Below are positions 34,291 to 46,000 of a DNA stretch of 64,000 nucleotides, in pieces (the stretch's first letter is position 1; each line of letters begins with the position of its first letter). Source of the stretch: Rusavskia elegans (taxonomy: Eukaryota; Ascomycota; Lecanoromycetes; Teloschistales; Teloschistaceae); contig SAUG01000017.1 of assembly GCA_011316305.1 (NCBI GenBank), positions 89,250-153,249 of the forward strand, written 5' to 3'. The notes under the pieces are model-generated. The model was given only the letters and a program-made list of their open reading frames with translations, had not been told where the DNA came from and ran no database searches. A program made the translations under genes and the position numbers.

Positions 34291-34866
34291 ATGGATCCCT
34301 CTCTTTCCTTTGAACCGAGTCAGCCACCCCGATCGTGTCAGTACCGCCCGTCCTATTTGCGCCAGGCAAATCCACGGCCAACGTCAGCACAGCTACCTCA
34401 GGAAGATCTGTGGGAACTCATCAAATATCAGCTGGCCCTTTCTTCTCCCATCGATGTGGCTGGGTTTCTAGGAAACGACAGACACCGAGAAAGTATTCTC
34501 AGGAAAGAGGACTTCCCAGAAATCTGCCGGAGCGTGGAGCGATCGGCAGGATATAAAGAAGGCACACAACAAGACCGCATTCATCGGCTATTCAAGTCCC
34601 TTGCGCTGACCGAGATTGCATCTAAAACTTTTGGGGCGATTTGGGATCAATCGATAGAGCGTAAGGCCAATGATCGTACGAGCTCTTCGAAGACAACTGC
34701 TGCCAGCTCTAATACTCGAGGTCGCTCCAGTGTCCCACAGAGAACAGAGCCGTTCATCCCCGCCTGTGCAAGAAAATGCCCCGAAGGCAAACCTGGACTC
34801 AAGATCATCTCCATTATCCAATTCACGTGGACTTTTTCGGCTACTTCTTGTATGATCTGCACGTAG
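34291..34866 (+). CDS. hypothetical protein, 191 residues
   Basis: ATG 34291 opens MDPSLSFEPSQPPRSCQYRP and a helical part (DLWELIKYQLALSSPIDVAG, RLFKSLALTEIASKTFGAIW). From about 34730 the overlapping frame looks more natural (RSSPPVQENAPKANLDSRSS), so the true C-terminus may follow an unseen intron or a frameshift. No domain was recognised. The gene lies just after the frame-broken locus on the same strand. Confidence 0.4.
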   Translation: MDPSLSFEPSQPPRSCQYRPSYLRQANPRPTSAQLPQEDLWELIKYQLALSSPIDVAGFLGNDRHRESILRKEDFPEICRSVERSAGYKEGTQQDRIHRLFKSLALTEIASKTFGAIWDQSIERKANDRTSSSKTTAASSNTRGRSSVPQRTEPFIPACARKCPEGKPGLKIISIIQFTWTFSATSCMICT

Positions 34867-35661
34867 GATCGAATACTGAATTGATCGTACGTTCGCATAC
34901 AGATATACGTGACTCTGGCCAAGGCAGGTAAGGACAATTATTACCTGTTAGGGACTAATTTGCGATTAACAACTTCACAGTAGCAACGTACCCAGTCCGA
35001 TCCTACCTGTCCCCATGGCCCCTGGCAAGACCTCAACTACTCCTAATCGACAATCCACCAAGTCAAAGGCCCCGTGATCGAGAAGGCTCCAGCGACTCTA
35101 TAGGCGAAACATTTAGATCCGAAAAAGATCAGCCATAGAATGTTGAAATATGTTCGTGGCTAGACTTTGGCCGACCGAGCATGCTATAGACCAGGATGCA
35201 AGGCTTAGGTCCAAGCCAACCGGGTCTCTGCACTAATACTGCTGGCCGTCTCTTCAATATCGAGATCAACGATTTAATCCAGCAAAGGGTCTCAAGCCTG
35301 AAGATAGTGCCAAGTACCATGTCAAAACAGATTTCCTGGGACGGTCAATGGGTAGCTTCGACGACGGAGAGACTCTGGCTCAGAAGACGGACTGGACGGG
35401 AATCTCAGGAAACGACCGACAAGTCCAGATGACAACGCCAATAGACATGGATCGCGATCGGTGGATACGATTTCAGCAGGGCCGACTGTCCGACTTATCG
35501 AACGTGGAGCTTGATAACCTCGACGGTCGATCGACGCGCAGCACGCTTATCGAAGCGAGCAACAGCACGTCACTCCAGGTGGGAAAAGCAAGCCCCAGAA
35601 CTACACATCTCCGTCGTCTTGGAACATCGTACAGTGCTAGCCATCGTCAATTACTCCCATC
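34867..35661. other. intergenic region, no gene supported
   Basis: Two short plus frames (35196-35432 and 35348-35665) overlap in different phases with Ser/Thr-rich, domain-free products. They may be remnants. No other structure was seen. Confidence 0.35.
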
Positions 35662-35856
35662 ATGACTGAGCTCCCAAGCTTCTCGAACGGACTGCTGGTC
35701 ATAATTGACAAACTGCCTACCAGTGAAGGCCGGAAGAACCTTCGGTTCGTGTCAAGACAAGGCGAAATCCTATTATACAAGACCTTGAGAAGGACAGATC
35801 TGAACACCATCAGAACCTCATCCGAAAATCATCAATGCGCCCATACAAACTTCTAA
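35662..35856 (+). CDS. short F-box-like fragment
   Basis: The 64-codon ORF starts MTELPSFSNGLLVIIDKLPT and continues EGRKNLRFVSRQGEILLYKT. The pattern LP..LL.II...LP......NLR.VSR is that of the fungal F-box-like N-terminal motif used to bind SKP1. A full-length member would have several hundred more residues, but the frame ends in the start of an imperfect CACCA(T/C)CAGAA repeat. It is probably a truncated copy or a gene whose next exon was not found. Confidence 0.35.
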   Translation: MTELPSFSNGLLVIIDKLPTSEGRKNLRFVSRQGEILLYKTLRRTDLNTIRTSSENHQCAHTNF

Positions 35857-36005
35857 TTCACCTCACTCAGCGCTTCCTTCCGAAGATCCACCACCTTTGA
35901 AGATTGGGGACTGTGTTTTGGACCGTAGCACCGCTCGGGTTTTTGTCTGAACACCATCAGGAACACCACCAAAACACTATCAGAACGCCACCAGAACACC
36001 ACCAC
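35800..36005. repeat. imperfect short tandem repeat of GAACACCA(T/C)CA type
   Basis: The words CTGAACACCATCAG occur at about 35800 and again at about 35947, followed by degenerate copies (GAACACCACCA, AAACACTATCA, GAACGCCACCA, GAACACCACCA) up to 36005. Unit length is 11-12 bases. The first copy overlaps the end of the F-box-like fragment. Confidence 0.5.
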
Positions 36006-36418
36006 AGACGAGACTCAAAAGAAAGTTGCACCTGCCGGTTCTGAACAGCACGATTTCACCCCCCACGCAGAGAAGATCTCAATAGCAAGCGTCGTCGAGA
36101 AGGCTTCTTTTAAGAGCACGTCGATGCAAACCCGGATATCTTCATCCTTACCAGTCATACTCACTGTGTACACCTCACGACATATTCTATAGGTGCTCAG
36201 CTGTCCACTTGCAGAGCCATTAATATGATCGGTCGCGCATGAGGGCGATCTGAATAAACAGCGTGGGCATACCGTTTCTCACCACCTCGACCCTACAAAA
36301 TCCGCTGTTTCCCCCATCGCTTTTCTTCCTTCTTCACCATTCTTACATACATACAACCATCCAACAAAGCTGGCCCTCAAGCCATCTCATCCATCTATGA
36401 GCGACTGCAACGGTCAAT
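36006..36418. promoter_or_regulatory. upstream region of the membrane-protein gene
   Basis: Pyrimidine-rich sequence at 36290-36370 (CTTTTCTTCCTTCTTCACC) and CATACATACAACC just before the ATG at 36419 are typical of fungal promoters and leaders. No TATA box was identified with confidence. Confidence 0.35.
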
Positions 36419-37723
36419 ATGGAGGATATGCTCGACAGCAACTGGGCATACTATCTCGGTCTTCCGATGCTGCTTGTCAGCTTTCTTCCTACCATCGTTC
36501 AGATCTCCAAACCTCTATGGAACATCCGTTGTAAGAACGACTGCAACGGCTTCATCATCCTTGGCAAGGCCGAAGAAATCGAACCACTTGACGATATTGC
36601 CACCCTAACAGCGCCTTCAAAGACATGGGCTTGACGAACGAGGCGATCCAAGAACTCCGTTGCGCATTTGACGGATTCGCTATGCCGAAAGAGCCATTGC
36701 AAACTGAGATTCCTGAAGCAGACTGGTGTTTTATAGGCAGAGCCAAGCGGGGCCAAAGCAAATACGTTCTCTTAACAACACCGGAATCGTTCTCCACCCG
36801 CGTTGAAGGCAAAATTGGTCTCCTGGATTTTTTTGGAATCTATAACTTCCTTACGAAGAAAACACAGACGCAGTATCGAATCATCCCTGCACTGTGCCTG
36901 GCATGGATTATCGCGGATGAATTCCAATATACTAAAGGGCTCAACACCGGCGTGTGGGCTATTATCCAACGTATATACTTGCTCTACAACTCATCATGCC
37001 CTTCGAAGTCATCTTATAGTCTGCGATCCTCTGCATTTGGGTCCTGCTGGTCCCGATTCTCCGCAGGTATTGGTCAACGTACGTGGAAGGATTCGCATCG
37101 ATTGAACGGTAATTATCCTTACCCTGCTTCCTTTATCCACTGACTATCTACAGTCCCCAACTTTGCACACGGATCGACGAAGTTTCCACCCCTCAAACTG
37201 TCCTGCCTTGCGATCCTGTACCAACAAGCCCGCGCCTTAGACTAACCCCCGCGCACTCGGAGTACGCCACCCTATCTGACCTCCCCGGATCCACACTGGT
37301 CCCTCCTCTCCGATCTTCAAGCGAGCCAAGACGCAACGTTCAACCGCAGACTCCGGAATCCTTGACACCGACAGGACCGCACCGCGTAATGTATACATCG
37401 CATCATGGTAGACGCCTACTCGCACTCGACTTCGACGTCGTTAGCAATCTAGGTATAGATCGACAAGAGCAATGGACGAAGCTTAACGAAGACGAGCGGA
37501 CCGGTGTTTTTCCCCGTGAGTACGACTTTACTCTAATCAACACCGCTACCCGTTAAATGCAAATACTGGCTTCCATCCTATCCTTGACGGAGTTCTGGGC
37601 CACGAATGGGATGGGCGAAGAAAGATTTCTTGCCGATACCTTTTTTCAAGATCATATGGACGGGCGTACTGCCTTTCAAAAGACCTCGCCGTTACGTACG
37701 GCGCTGGACGGTTCCCCGGCTGA
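36419..37723 (+). CDS. uncharacterised membrane protein, five exons
   Basis: Exons 36419-36530, 36623-36951, 37020-37108, 37154-37515 and 37593-37723 give 340 residues in consistent phase. The first intron has a CTAAC box 15 bases before its acceptor. Hydrophobic segments are YYLGLPMLLVSFLPTIVQI (about 12-30), ALCLAWIIADEF (about 130) and AILCIWVLLVPIL (about 150). Between the first two lies a soluble part (MGLTNEAIQELRCAFDGFAM, RGQSKYVLLTTPESF). The C-terminal region is Pro/Ser-rich and then ends GHEWDGRRKISCRYLF and RAYCLSKDLAVTYG. The last exon is the least certain: an overlapping frame (37557-37820) is also open. I do not recognise a named family; the first segment resembles starts of uncharacterised fungal membrane proteins. 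Confidence 0.5.
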
Positions 37724-39701
37724 ATTGCCGAAGTTCGATGCTCTAGCGAAGACCGTCATAAAGGCACATCAGATGAAGACCAAAGTGCTCGTCTTTTCAA
37801 ACGATGTCAATGGAACATGAGAAGAAGTCCTTCCAGACTGCTATCTCTTGATAGCCCGAACGCTCAAATCAGCAGCTTGGAGAATCATACTGGAAAACTA
37901 CGGAGCAGGGGCGCTTGGTGAATAAGGCCCCAAGACTCAACAAGTTACGGCTACCTTCAAGCATTGTAAGGGACTGGATACCACCAGATGGCAGCAATGA
38001 CACCATCCTGCCAGGTCTTCTGACCTTGCCCAGACCCTCACTCGGAGACAATTGGAAAGGTACAATCATTACGAAAAACACATAACCAGGGACGACATAT
38101 CAACCTACCCGTCCGACTGCCAGAGTCGGGATCCAAAGACGGCCACCATCTGGGTCGTGTGGTCGAAATAGGCGACCGACCAAAAAGTATCGTTGAAGTA
38201 TGTCTTGAGACATGACATCATAACAGTCGATACAAAATGCATCACAGAGCGAGCCGCAGGTGTTGGCATGCACCGACTCAATTCGGGTTGGCCGGGGATC
38301 AAGTTTCTTAGGGAATGCGAAGGGAATGCGAAGGGATTTAAAGTCGCTAATGGGGGAAGATGGAAGAAGGGAGGAGGAGGACATGACAACAAATATAGTA
38401 AAGGTCGGCTTGACTTATCTTGTCCTCATGTTGCTCGGATAAAGATTCTATGAGCTGGTTGGTGAAAAGGAAATGTATCCACAAATGCCAAAATCCTATT
38501 TGCTCACAAAATCTAAATCAGCTACCTCCATCTTGCATTCTACGTACCATCCACGAAATCTCTCTGGATTCGGCTTGGCTTGCCCGCAGAAAAGAACGAT
38601 GCCGCGAACGAGGACACCAGCCAAGAGTTGTATGGAGACCGTGATAATTAGGGTTCCTCAGTGTTTTCATGATCAAGTTTATAGCAATACGATCAATAGG
38701 ATGCATTGTGAAGCGAGTGCACAGTAGATGTGTGGTAATCGTGATAATATTGAGATGATGGTGCTATGGAGGTCTATGTGGAGGTGGCATGATATAGGCA
38801 TAGGGCTAGCCCTAGCCCTATATCACGTGAGTGCAACCGTAACACATTGCTTTGAAATTTCCATGTCTTGACAAACATACTACAGGCAGACGTCTAGCTG
38901 TATGCAGTTAGCGTGCTCCATATTACTCCCTTTGCGAATTTATGGGCATGGGCACTCGAATTGACGACATCCTTCCCAGGCGATCAAGATGAATACATCC
39001 CATTGATGACTTTGAGCCTGTGACGACGTTGACACAGTGCGAAACTTCTGCGGAGAATGATCATGTCTCTTTTTCAAGCATGTGTGGCCATGGCCGGATT
39101 TTTTATCCCAAGCACACTGCAAAGGGAAGAGACCGATCATGTCGCACTTTGCTGCTCAATCCATCTACATGTTGGACGAATATTGCACGTTGCACTTCAC
39201 CGCACTGAAAAGATGGCGATGCCATGGATTCTACCTGCCTTACCAAGAAACGCTTGCTTTCTAGCTGATGTCCTGAATCATCTAGATGGGGGTGGGGAAG
39301 CCTTGTCGCACGTTTCTTTGACTGATTCACGTTCACGATAACATACACCGGTGGCTTGATTACTCATGGAGACCTGGCGAGCCTGGCAAGATTGCTCCTT
39401 CCCTCCATTCTTCCCTCGGAATCTCCCGGGCGACTGATACCGCAGCATTCTCTATCCGATATGGAGCAATCACGTAGGTGGCTGATGTCGCCTAAGCTCG
39501 GCTCAAAGTCCATCTGCCGATTATGGCATTTCGTGTGATCGACATGTACCCCACAAGAACATCTTGTACAAACGGGAGTAGTACCCGTATTCTTTTTCTC
39601 ATTTTTTTAAAAATCGGGGAAACCCCCGAGCCATTTCGCTGATCCTGTACCATTCAATAGCTGTGCCTTGAGCCTAAAATTAAATTCGAGAAGAAGCCAA
39701 G
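37724..39701. other. intergenic region of about 2 kb, one perfect palindrome, no gene supported
   Basis: Many short overlapping frames occur on both strands at 38100-39540 but none has splice structure, domain or start context. A hairpin-forming palindrome lies at 38791-38824. The 100 bases before 39702 include an ATTTTTTTAAAAA run near 39600. Confidence 0.4.
38791..38824. repeat. nested palindrome
   Basis: The inner 14 bases at 38801-38814 (TAGGGCTAGCCCTA) are a perfect palindrome. Outer arms GATATAGG (38791-38798) and CCTATATC (38817-38824) are also complementary, so the block can fold into a stem of up to about 15 pairs. It is in non-coding DNA. Confidence 0.6.
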
Positions 39702-40640
39702 ATGCGTCCAGAATTCTTCGTTTCAGTCTTCCTCGCCTTCCTCTTTGACCTTTGCTCTGCACACCTCCTTCCTCAAGCAAATTGCTCTTCTTGTCTCCCT
39801 AATCCCATCGCAACGACTTACCCGAATAATGTCACCGGCACAATCAACGCCACAACGTCCGTCCTCCTAGTCCCTCTTTCCTATGCCCAGTCCCTACTAC
39901 CCTCCCGCTTCGCAAACTCCATCCTCACAAACGCTTACACACGCTTCAACATCTCCCCAACGGTATATCCTCTAGTCGTCGAATCAGTAATCGACCACGA
40001 CATCCGCTACAACAATTTTCCCGTAGTAGCCGATTTCTCCTCTTTCCGAATCACCTTTCCCTTCATCGATCTCCTCGGCGATGGCTACAGCACTTTCCGA
40101 TACACAGGCTACATCTACCTCCCTCCCACCAACCTCGTGGCGATCAATGGCTCCCAAGGATACGGATACACCGTCTTACCAGGATATTTCGACCCACCCG
40201 ACGCGCCCTACAGATTCGCCTCTCGCAACGGTAGAAACAGACTCTTCAACGTCTACGAACAAACTCCAAGTCCTCCCAACCACCATCACAAATCCCCCTC
40301 GAGCAAATTAGTCGGCTCAACACACTTCCGCCCTTCCATTTCGCAAATTCCAATCCCCCTCTCCTTCTACAAAAACGTAACCAATCAAATCATGTTCGGC
40401 AACAACACCCGTGTCTGCGATCGAATGATATCGTTCTGGAACACGAGTATCACGACTGGTGCGTATGAGCCGGAGGCTGTGGTGGGCGAGGTGCTATTGA
40501 GTCCGCCTTTGGTGCCGAGGAGGAAGCTGTGGAGGAATGTGCCGGGTTTGAAGGCCAATCGCGCATTTTTGGAGTTCAATTATTTGAGTTGTGAGGGGTT
40601 GAAGGGTTGGAGTGGGACGGGGAGTGGGGATAGTGGATGA
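39702..40640 (+). CDS. secreted protein of unknown function, 312 residues, intronless
   Basis: ATG 39702 starts a signal peptide (MRPEFFVSVFLAFLFDLCSA). The mature part has several N-glycosylation sequons (for example NVTG, NATT, NGSQ, NVTN, NNTR, NTSI) and three or four cysteines. The core reads VLLVPLSYAQSLLPSRFANS, VIDHDIRYNNFPVVADFSSF, then YSTFRYTGYIYLPP and GYGYTVLPGYFDPPDAPYRF. The order (a 'LVP...A..LLP' start, then an antiparallel beta-rich middle) recalls secreted fungal proteins with an acetoacetate-decarboxylase-like fold, but I see no catalytic Lys I could name, so this is only a hint. GC-rich codon use in the first half fits a well-expressed gene. Confidence 0.65.
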   Translation: MRPEFFVSVFLAFLFDLCSAHLLPQANCSSCLPNPIATTYPNNVTGTINATTSVLLVPLSYAQSLLPSRFANSILTNAYTRFNISPTVYPLVVESVIDHDIRYNNFPVVADFSSFRITFPFIDLLGDGYSTFRYTGYIYLPPTNLVAINGSQGYGYTVLPGYFDPPDAPYRFASRNGRNRLFNVYEQTPSPPNHHHKSPSSKLVGSTHFRPSISQIPIPLSFYKNVTNQIMFGNNTRVCDRMISFWNTSITTGAYEPEAVVGEVLLSPPLVPRRKLWRNVPGLKANRAFLEFNYLSCEGLKGWSGTGSGDSG

Positions 40641-41200
40641 GGGTTGGAGAGAGTGTGGTATTTGGGAGGCTGCTGTAGGTGAGGGGGCGGGTGTGGGGGT
40701 ATAGATTGGGGTGAGAAGTAATCGTGAGTAATCGGCAGGGCAGAGTATGGGAATCGAGAGGCTTGATTAGACAAGTTTAGTCGAATGCATCGCACCTTTG
40801 ACTCTTTCGGAGATGTCTACCTTCCTCAAGTCTCTATCGAGTAAAGCTGGGCGATGGGAGAATGAGGACAAGAAAACGCGAACCTATTGCAAAACTTCCC
40901 TACCAAGTCCATTACCGAAATCTATCTAATCTGTCTGGGTACACAAGTATCCTGCTCGTTTCGAAACGTCCATGACGCTTCTCACCGCCAGACCAACCAT
41001 GAGAAACACAGTAGCAGAAAGTCCGTGTGACTCTCCTAGTCAACCCACTTGCTCTTTCTTCTCTAGCAATTTCGTTCCCTCGTGTTTATTTTCTTTCTTC
41101 GTTCTGATTATCTTCCTTCGTTCCCATTCTCATTCTTCACCCATTTCCCCCTCTCTCTCATAACAAACTCATCCTCTTCCCATGCCCGTGCACGTCGACA
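40641..41200. other. 3' region between convergent genes, no gene supported
   Basis: The secreted protein gene (plus) and the 682-residue gene (minus) converge here. Pyrimidine-rich DNA at 41040-41160 gives open frames without coding features. Confidence 0.45.
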
Positions 41201-43525
41201 TCATCGCCGATGGCGTCTTCCCTGCCGCCTCCAAGAATCCTCCCCCTCATCACTCCACTCGAGAGCACCATCGCTGGGTTGGGATTGCGTCGCCGCGGGA
41301 TTGGTGTTCGTATGGGAGAGTGCATGCTCGTTGGTGGCAAATGCTGACTGGTGGCTTGGGTTCCGCTGTCCGAGTCCATGAGCTAGGCAGAAGTCTAGGA
41401 ATTGTGACCATCGGTCGGGAGTGAGATCGTCGGGGCAGGTGAGTCGAACTAGGTCGGTGATGCGGTTTGTGGTTGGTGCTGGGGGCGGTGGATGGTGGTT
41501 GCCGTTATGGGCCGTAGTGCGGATCATGTTTTGAGCCTGTTGGTTGGTCGCTGCCGATGGTGCGTTATGGTAATCCGATGTGTGGGTCTGGCTGGGTACG
41601 AATGGTGGTGCTTGCGGGTTCAGCGTAGTCGGCGGTCGTTGAACTGGTGCTGTTGGTGGCGCTCTCGCCGTATACGGAGGAATGTAGAGGGCATGAGCTG
41701 GATTATCAGTCGTCACCGGGGTGTTCTGCGTGGTGTGATAATCATCCGGATGACGTTGTATGGCATGCAACGGATTCCCACCCTGCGAAGGAGTGGGAAA
41801 ATGAGGGTACGTCGTTGTGTTTAGATCGCGAACATCAGATCCCAAGTTGTCTGGAACGTGCGACCCTTCATTGGGTTCCTGCTGGACACTCGTTCGCAGC
41901 GAGGGTGAATAAGGCCCTGAAGTTTGTCCTCGTGAAGCGATTGCTTCATGAGGTACAGTACCTCCCAATGCTTGAAAAGGCATGTATTGGCCGCCGATTT
42001 GGAAATCCCCCAAGTGGGGTAATCCAACCCCGGTCTGCGAGCCGTATGATCTTGAGAAGGGACTTCCTGAATAAGCACCAGTGTCTGCAGATAGACTGCC
42101 CCGAGCGAGATGTGTTTGTTCTGTCGAGGCTTCTTGTAATTCACCGTTGTCTTCAGATGATTCGAACGACTGGTCTTCCCCACTGTCCGTTTCGTTATCG
42201 CTGATGGTTTCCTGTGGTACATGTCAGTCGGAGTGGCGTTGATAAGATCAGAGCATTGAACTAACACTGTCCATGTCCGATGCAGCACCTCCCTCGAGGC
42301 CCAACGATTGCTCTCTGGAAGGTCGCTGCGACTCGGCAGCTTGACTGTCGTTACTCCGGCTACGGAGAGCTCCCGGTGGTCTATTGGGCTTATGTCTACC
42401 TGCACGCCTGAGCTGCTTAGGCCAGGGGACACGATTGCCAGGTATGTCTCCGAGGTCTTTATTGATCAGGCCTGGTGTGAGACCTCTTGTTGTATTCGCT
42501 TCCTTCTGAGCGTCGGTCATCAAAGGTGTCACCAAGTCGATGTTCTTGATGGTCTTTTTTTTGCCCTTTGAGTTGGTCTTGGTTGTCGTCTCTTGAGATT
42601 TGGCTTGAGATCCGCCACGAGCTCGGCCGCGAGACTTCCCGCCAGTTTCACCACGAGCTTTGCCCTTTGGACTATCCTTGATCTTCTCCTGAGATCTGGC
42701 TTGAGGTTTGTCCTTGGGATCCAGTGGGTCGTATTCATGGACTCTTCTCTTTTCATTTGATGTCTTGAGACATTGTCTTTGCTGCGGCCAGGTGACCATC
42801 ATGGCAGTCGAGCGATTTCGGGATACAAGCTTCTGTATCGTGTTACTGTGGGCTTTCCGGTTCGGGCCATACTGTCGCATGTGGATGTCTTTCCACCTTT
42901 TTGAAGAGGTGAGTTATCTATCGAGGAAATAGTCAAGCGAGTGGAGTACAGACGTGATCCGGGGATCCAATCGCCTCCAGGCTTCGAACATCCACCACCA
43001 TTCATTGGTCCCGATTTGATCCGGCAAGTGAGGAAAATCCAATAGTTGCCGGGGTGCTGTCCCAGGCACGGGCCACTTTTCCAACACGACATCATTCCCA
43101 ACATACTTCGGCGCTGGTCTTCGAGGAAACTCCTTGTAGAAGTCGTCACGCTCCTTCGGCGCCATGTACATGTAAAGTATCTGTGTTCTACTTCAGCAAG
43201 GATATATACCGCAGATTTCTTCCCAAACACTTACGTCTGGCATGTTCTCCGGACTCCAATCCGCCTGACTTCAAGAAAATTAGCCAACATCTGGGGAGAG
43301 TCCGTTGCAGTGCCTACCCAGGATGGAATGAGGTGACGTCTTCTTCAGCATTGCCACCTTGGCCAATTGGTCTTGGGGGATCTTGGAGTTTGGGTTAGTC
43401 CGCTGATTGAAAGAGTATGGTTGGGTAAGTGTTCAAAACTCACTGTATGCTGTGAGACCTCCTGGTTGAATCTCTCGATTGCTCGTGCTGACAAAGTGCT
43501 CGGTTTCCTCCCATGGGACCGACAT
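41201..43525 (-). CDS. uncharacterised 682-residue protein, six exons (tandem pair one, intact copy)
   Basis: Exons 43525-43444, 43381-43318, 43268-43235, 43180-42954, 42896-42266 and 42211-41201 join in consistent phase (introns 49-62 bases). The N-terminus MSVPWEETEHF leads to PPRPIGQGGNAEEDVTSFHP, a Trp-rich motif WSPENMPD, and a compact domain with LLDFPHLPDQIGTNEWWWMF and EAWRRLDPRIT. A WKDIHMRQYGPNRKAHSN segment follows, then a basic Lys/Ser/Gly region (nuclear-signal-like) and LTPGLINKDLGDIPGNRVPW. The C-terminal half is acidic, then Pro/His/Thr-rich, ending with a conserved-looking LTPDRWSQFLDFCLAHGLG. I recognise no named family. The neighbouring gene at 44.3-46.0 kb encodes the same motifs in the same order with the same intron positions. 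Confidence 0.7.
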
Positions 43526-44313
43526 TGTAGCTAGCACTTGACCACTTGACCGATAGATATCCTTAGTGGTATAAATACACTAAAGGTCTTGTAGTGCCTG
43601 ATCTGTGAGAATGAGGAAGATGATGCAGAGGTATGCTATACTGTCTTGATTCTGAAAAAAAAGTAAATTGTTGAGAATGATGGAAATCTGGTACTGGAAA
43701 GAAGTTTGAGTTTGACGGGGGAAGTCAGGAAATATATACAGCTGCTTTCACGCTAGATCTTGTTGGTTGACGTGCTTTGTTGAGGGATGTGATAATAATG
43801 GGGTAAACAAGTACTGTTAAGGAGCACCGTAGGACAATATTGGAGAGCTTTTGTTGACTGCATCAGATAATATAATTCATGTCAACAAGAGGACCTGTAA
43901 GCTTAGAGAAGCGATAGATAAGAGATAGCCGACGTTCAGGACCCAATGTCTCTGGGCACGGCTAAATAAGAAGACCTTGTGATTATGTGAGAATATAGGA
44001 GAGTTCCTCCTGGATGGGAATGAAGTGATAAGTACGAGGATGTCATTGTTCCTCATGGTAGCTGAGAGATCTTCTAGTATGCTATTAATAGATTACGAGA
44101 CCCGGACCAGGGTATCGATTGTGATCCATGCCTTGAGTAGACATAGTTTCGTCAATGTTTAGATGCTCCATACTTCATCTTGAAGCTGTACGACGTCATG
44201 ACTCGTCGTTTGTTGGTCTCCCATGTTTTCAACTATCACCATGGTATAGACGGCGTGCCCCTTGATGATCTTCAGGCGTCCAATCAAAAAGATCGAAAAG
44301 ATACTGCTGACCG
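43526..44313. promoter_or_regulatory. upstream region of the 682-residue gene and 3' flank of its paralog
   Basis: About 790 bases lie between the two paralogous minus-strand genes. A frame at 44414-44229 may be the true end of the paralog. No repeats or other genes were seen. Confidence 0.35.
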
Positions 44314-46000
44314 CTAGGGTCGAGATGATTTCTGATTGTTGTTGGTGTTCCTTCGCGAGAGTCGAATTTCATCTTCAACGAAAACTGATTGGTGAGCGGG
44401 TTTGACTGAACCATGCCCGTGAGGTGGTGGAATGTTCAAGGAGTCCGAATTGTAAAACACCCATAAGTGTGCCGCCACTCTTTCTAGAAAAGGGTCCGTT
44501 GCTGCAGCAGGATCTGTGGGCTGTATGTGTGTCGGTGTCTGGGGATCTCCGCTGTGCGGCGGTGGTAGTTGACTCATTGTGCCCGTACTCCGGTCATCAA
44601 AGATATTTGAATCGTCAAATGTTTGGATGCTGGCTCCGCTACCAAATTTGACGGGCGCTTGGGATTCTAGTGTGGGTAGAGAATTCGTAGATGAATTCCG
44701 AACCTCCGAAGAACTTGCTGCCATCTTTGTGAAAATCGCGTTGTTGTGAGTAGACTGTGTCTGAGAGGGCTGGCTACCGAGCGTAGTCGTGTACCCCCCA
44801 AAAGTCTCTTCTGGTATTGTCTCTTGATCTTCTTCATAATATCCGAAACTATCGGGTGGCTCGCCTCTGTGTCTTTCGTGTCACCCTGGCTCTCGGTTTG
44901 CTACGGTACTCGTCAGCTGAGCCACCCCCAACAAGGTCAAGAACCGTTGGTTTACCTGGTCGTCCTGCAAAACAGTAGTGTTCCTAGACCCCGATGACCG
45001 GTTTGATGGCTGTCTTGGAAGTGCAGTGGGATGACTTCCTGCTCCGCTACCACTTGAAGCCCCTCGTGTGCTGCCTCGGGTGCCGCGCCCTCTTGTTGTC
45101 CCCCTGTGCCTTCCAGATCGCGAACTTGCTAGTGGCCAGGGAACCCGATTACCGGGTATATCTCCAAGCCTTGGGGATCTCAATCCAGGTGTGTAACCTC
45201 TGGTTGTGTTCCTACGCTTCTTTCCGTCGGTAATCCACGTTGCAACTCTGTTCGCGTTACTTGGCAGAGGATAACCCTGTGAGTCTTTGGCTGCAGGAGC
45301 TCCCCCAAACTCGTCCCAGGAAATCATATGCGCTGTTAATCTGTTGCGACGCACAAGCTGCTGCGTTGTGTTTGCGATTGGGCGATAGCGACCACACTGT
45401 CGCATCTGAATGTCATCCCACCTGTATGATATCAACCAATCATTTGAAGAAAAGAAAACAATGGAACAACTCACGTGGTACGTGGATCGTATCGCCTCCA
45501 GGCTTCCAAGACGAACCACCATTCGCGCGTTCCAATCCGATCCGGCAAATGTCGGTAATTCAAAAGCTTCCGGGGTTGTGATCCTGCGACAGGCCATTCT
45601 TCGAACATAACGTTACCTTGGGCATCAAGTTTATCTTCCGCTGTTTTTGGATGACAGCCATCATAGAAGTCCTTACGCATTTGTGGTGGCGTGTTGACGT
45701 ACAGAATCTGAAAATTGTCTAAGCAGAGAAACAGCGTGTAGATCTCACCTGCTCACATTTGGCATATTCTGTGGACCCCAGTTCCATTGTCTTAGTCAAG
45801 GTTAGCGTGGACCAAAGGAGCGCTAATATCAGTACTCACCCCGGGTGGAAGGAGGTGACATCTTGAGCGTCACCGTTGGGACCGATCGGTCTCGGAGGGT
45901 CTATAAAGGAGATTTAGCCTGACAGAAAGAAACTGGCTACGTTATACCGCAAAACTCACTATACGTCGAACTCCGGGTCTCTTTCCCATGGGACTACCAT
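44314..46000 (-). pseudogene. paralog of the 682-residue protein, probably frame-broken (tandem pair one)
   Basis: From ATG 46000 (MVVPWERDPEFDV) exons correspond one to one with the neighbour: PPRPIGPNGDAQDVTSFHP, WNWGPQNMPN, LLNYRHLPDRIGTREWWFVL with EAWRRYDPRTT, then WDDIQMRQCGRYRP and YTPGLRSPRLGDIPGNRVPW. Intron positions are the same. Exon 1 is 41 bases here against 82 in the intact copy. That leaves phase 2 where exon 2 needs phase 1, and splicing as in the paralog would create a stop. Beyond NTTVLQDDQ the frame changes again (DSFGYYEEDQETIPEETF in another phase) and two overlapping frames compete at the C-terminus. It may be a decaying duplicate, or it may use a start or intron I could not find. 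Confidence 0.55.

Noticed and set aside
42248..42880. Basic Ser/Gly/Lys-rich segment as a separate histone-like or RGG protein
   Set aside because: It is an internal exon of the 682-residue gene; splice phases on both sides fit and the paralog has the equivalent exon.
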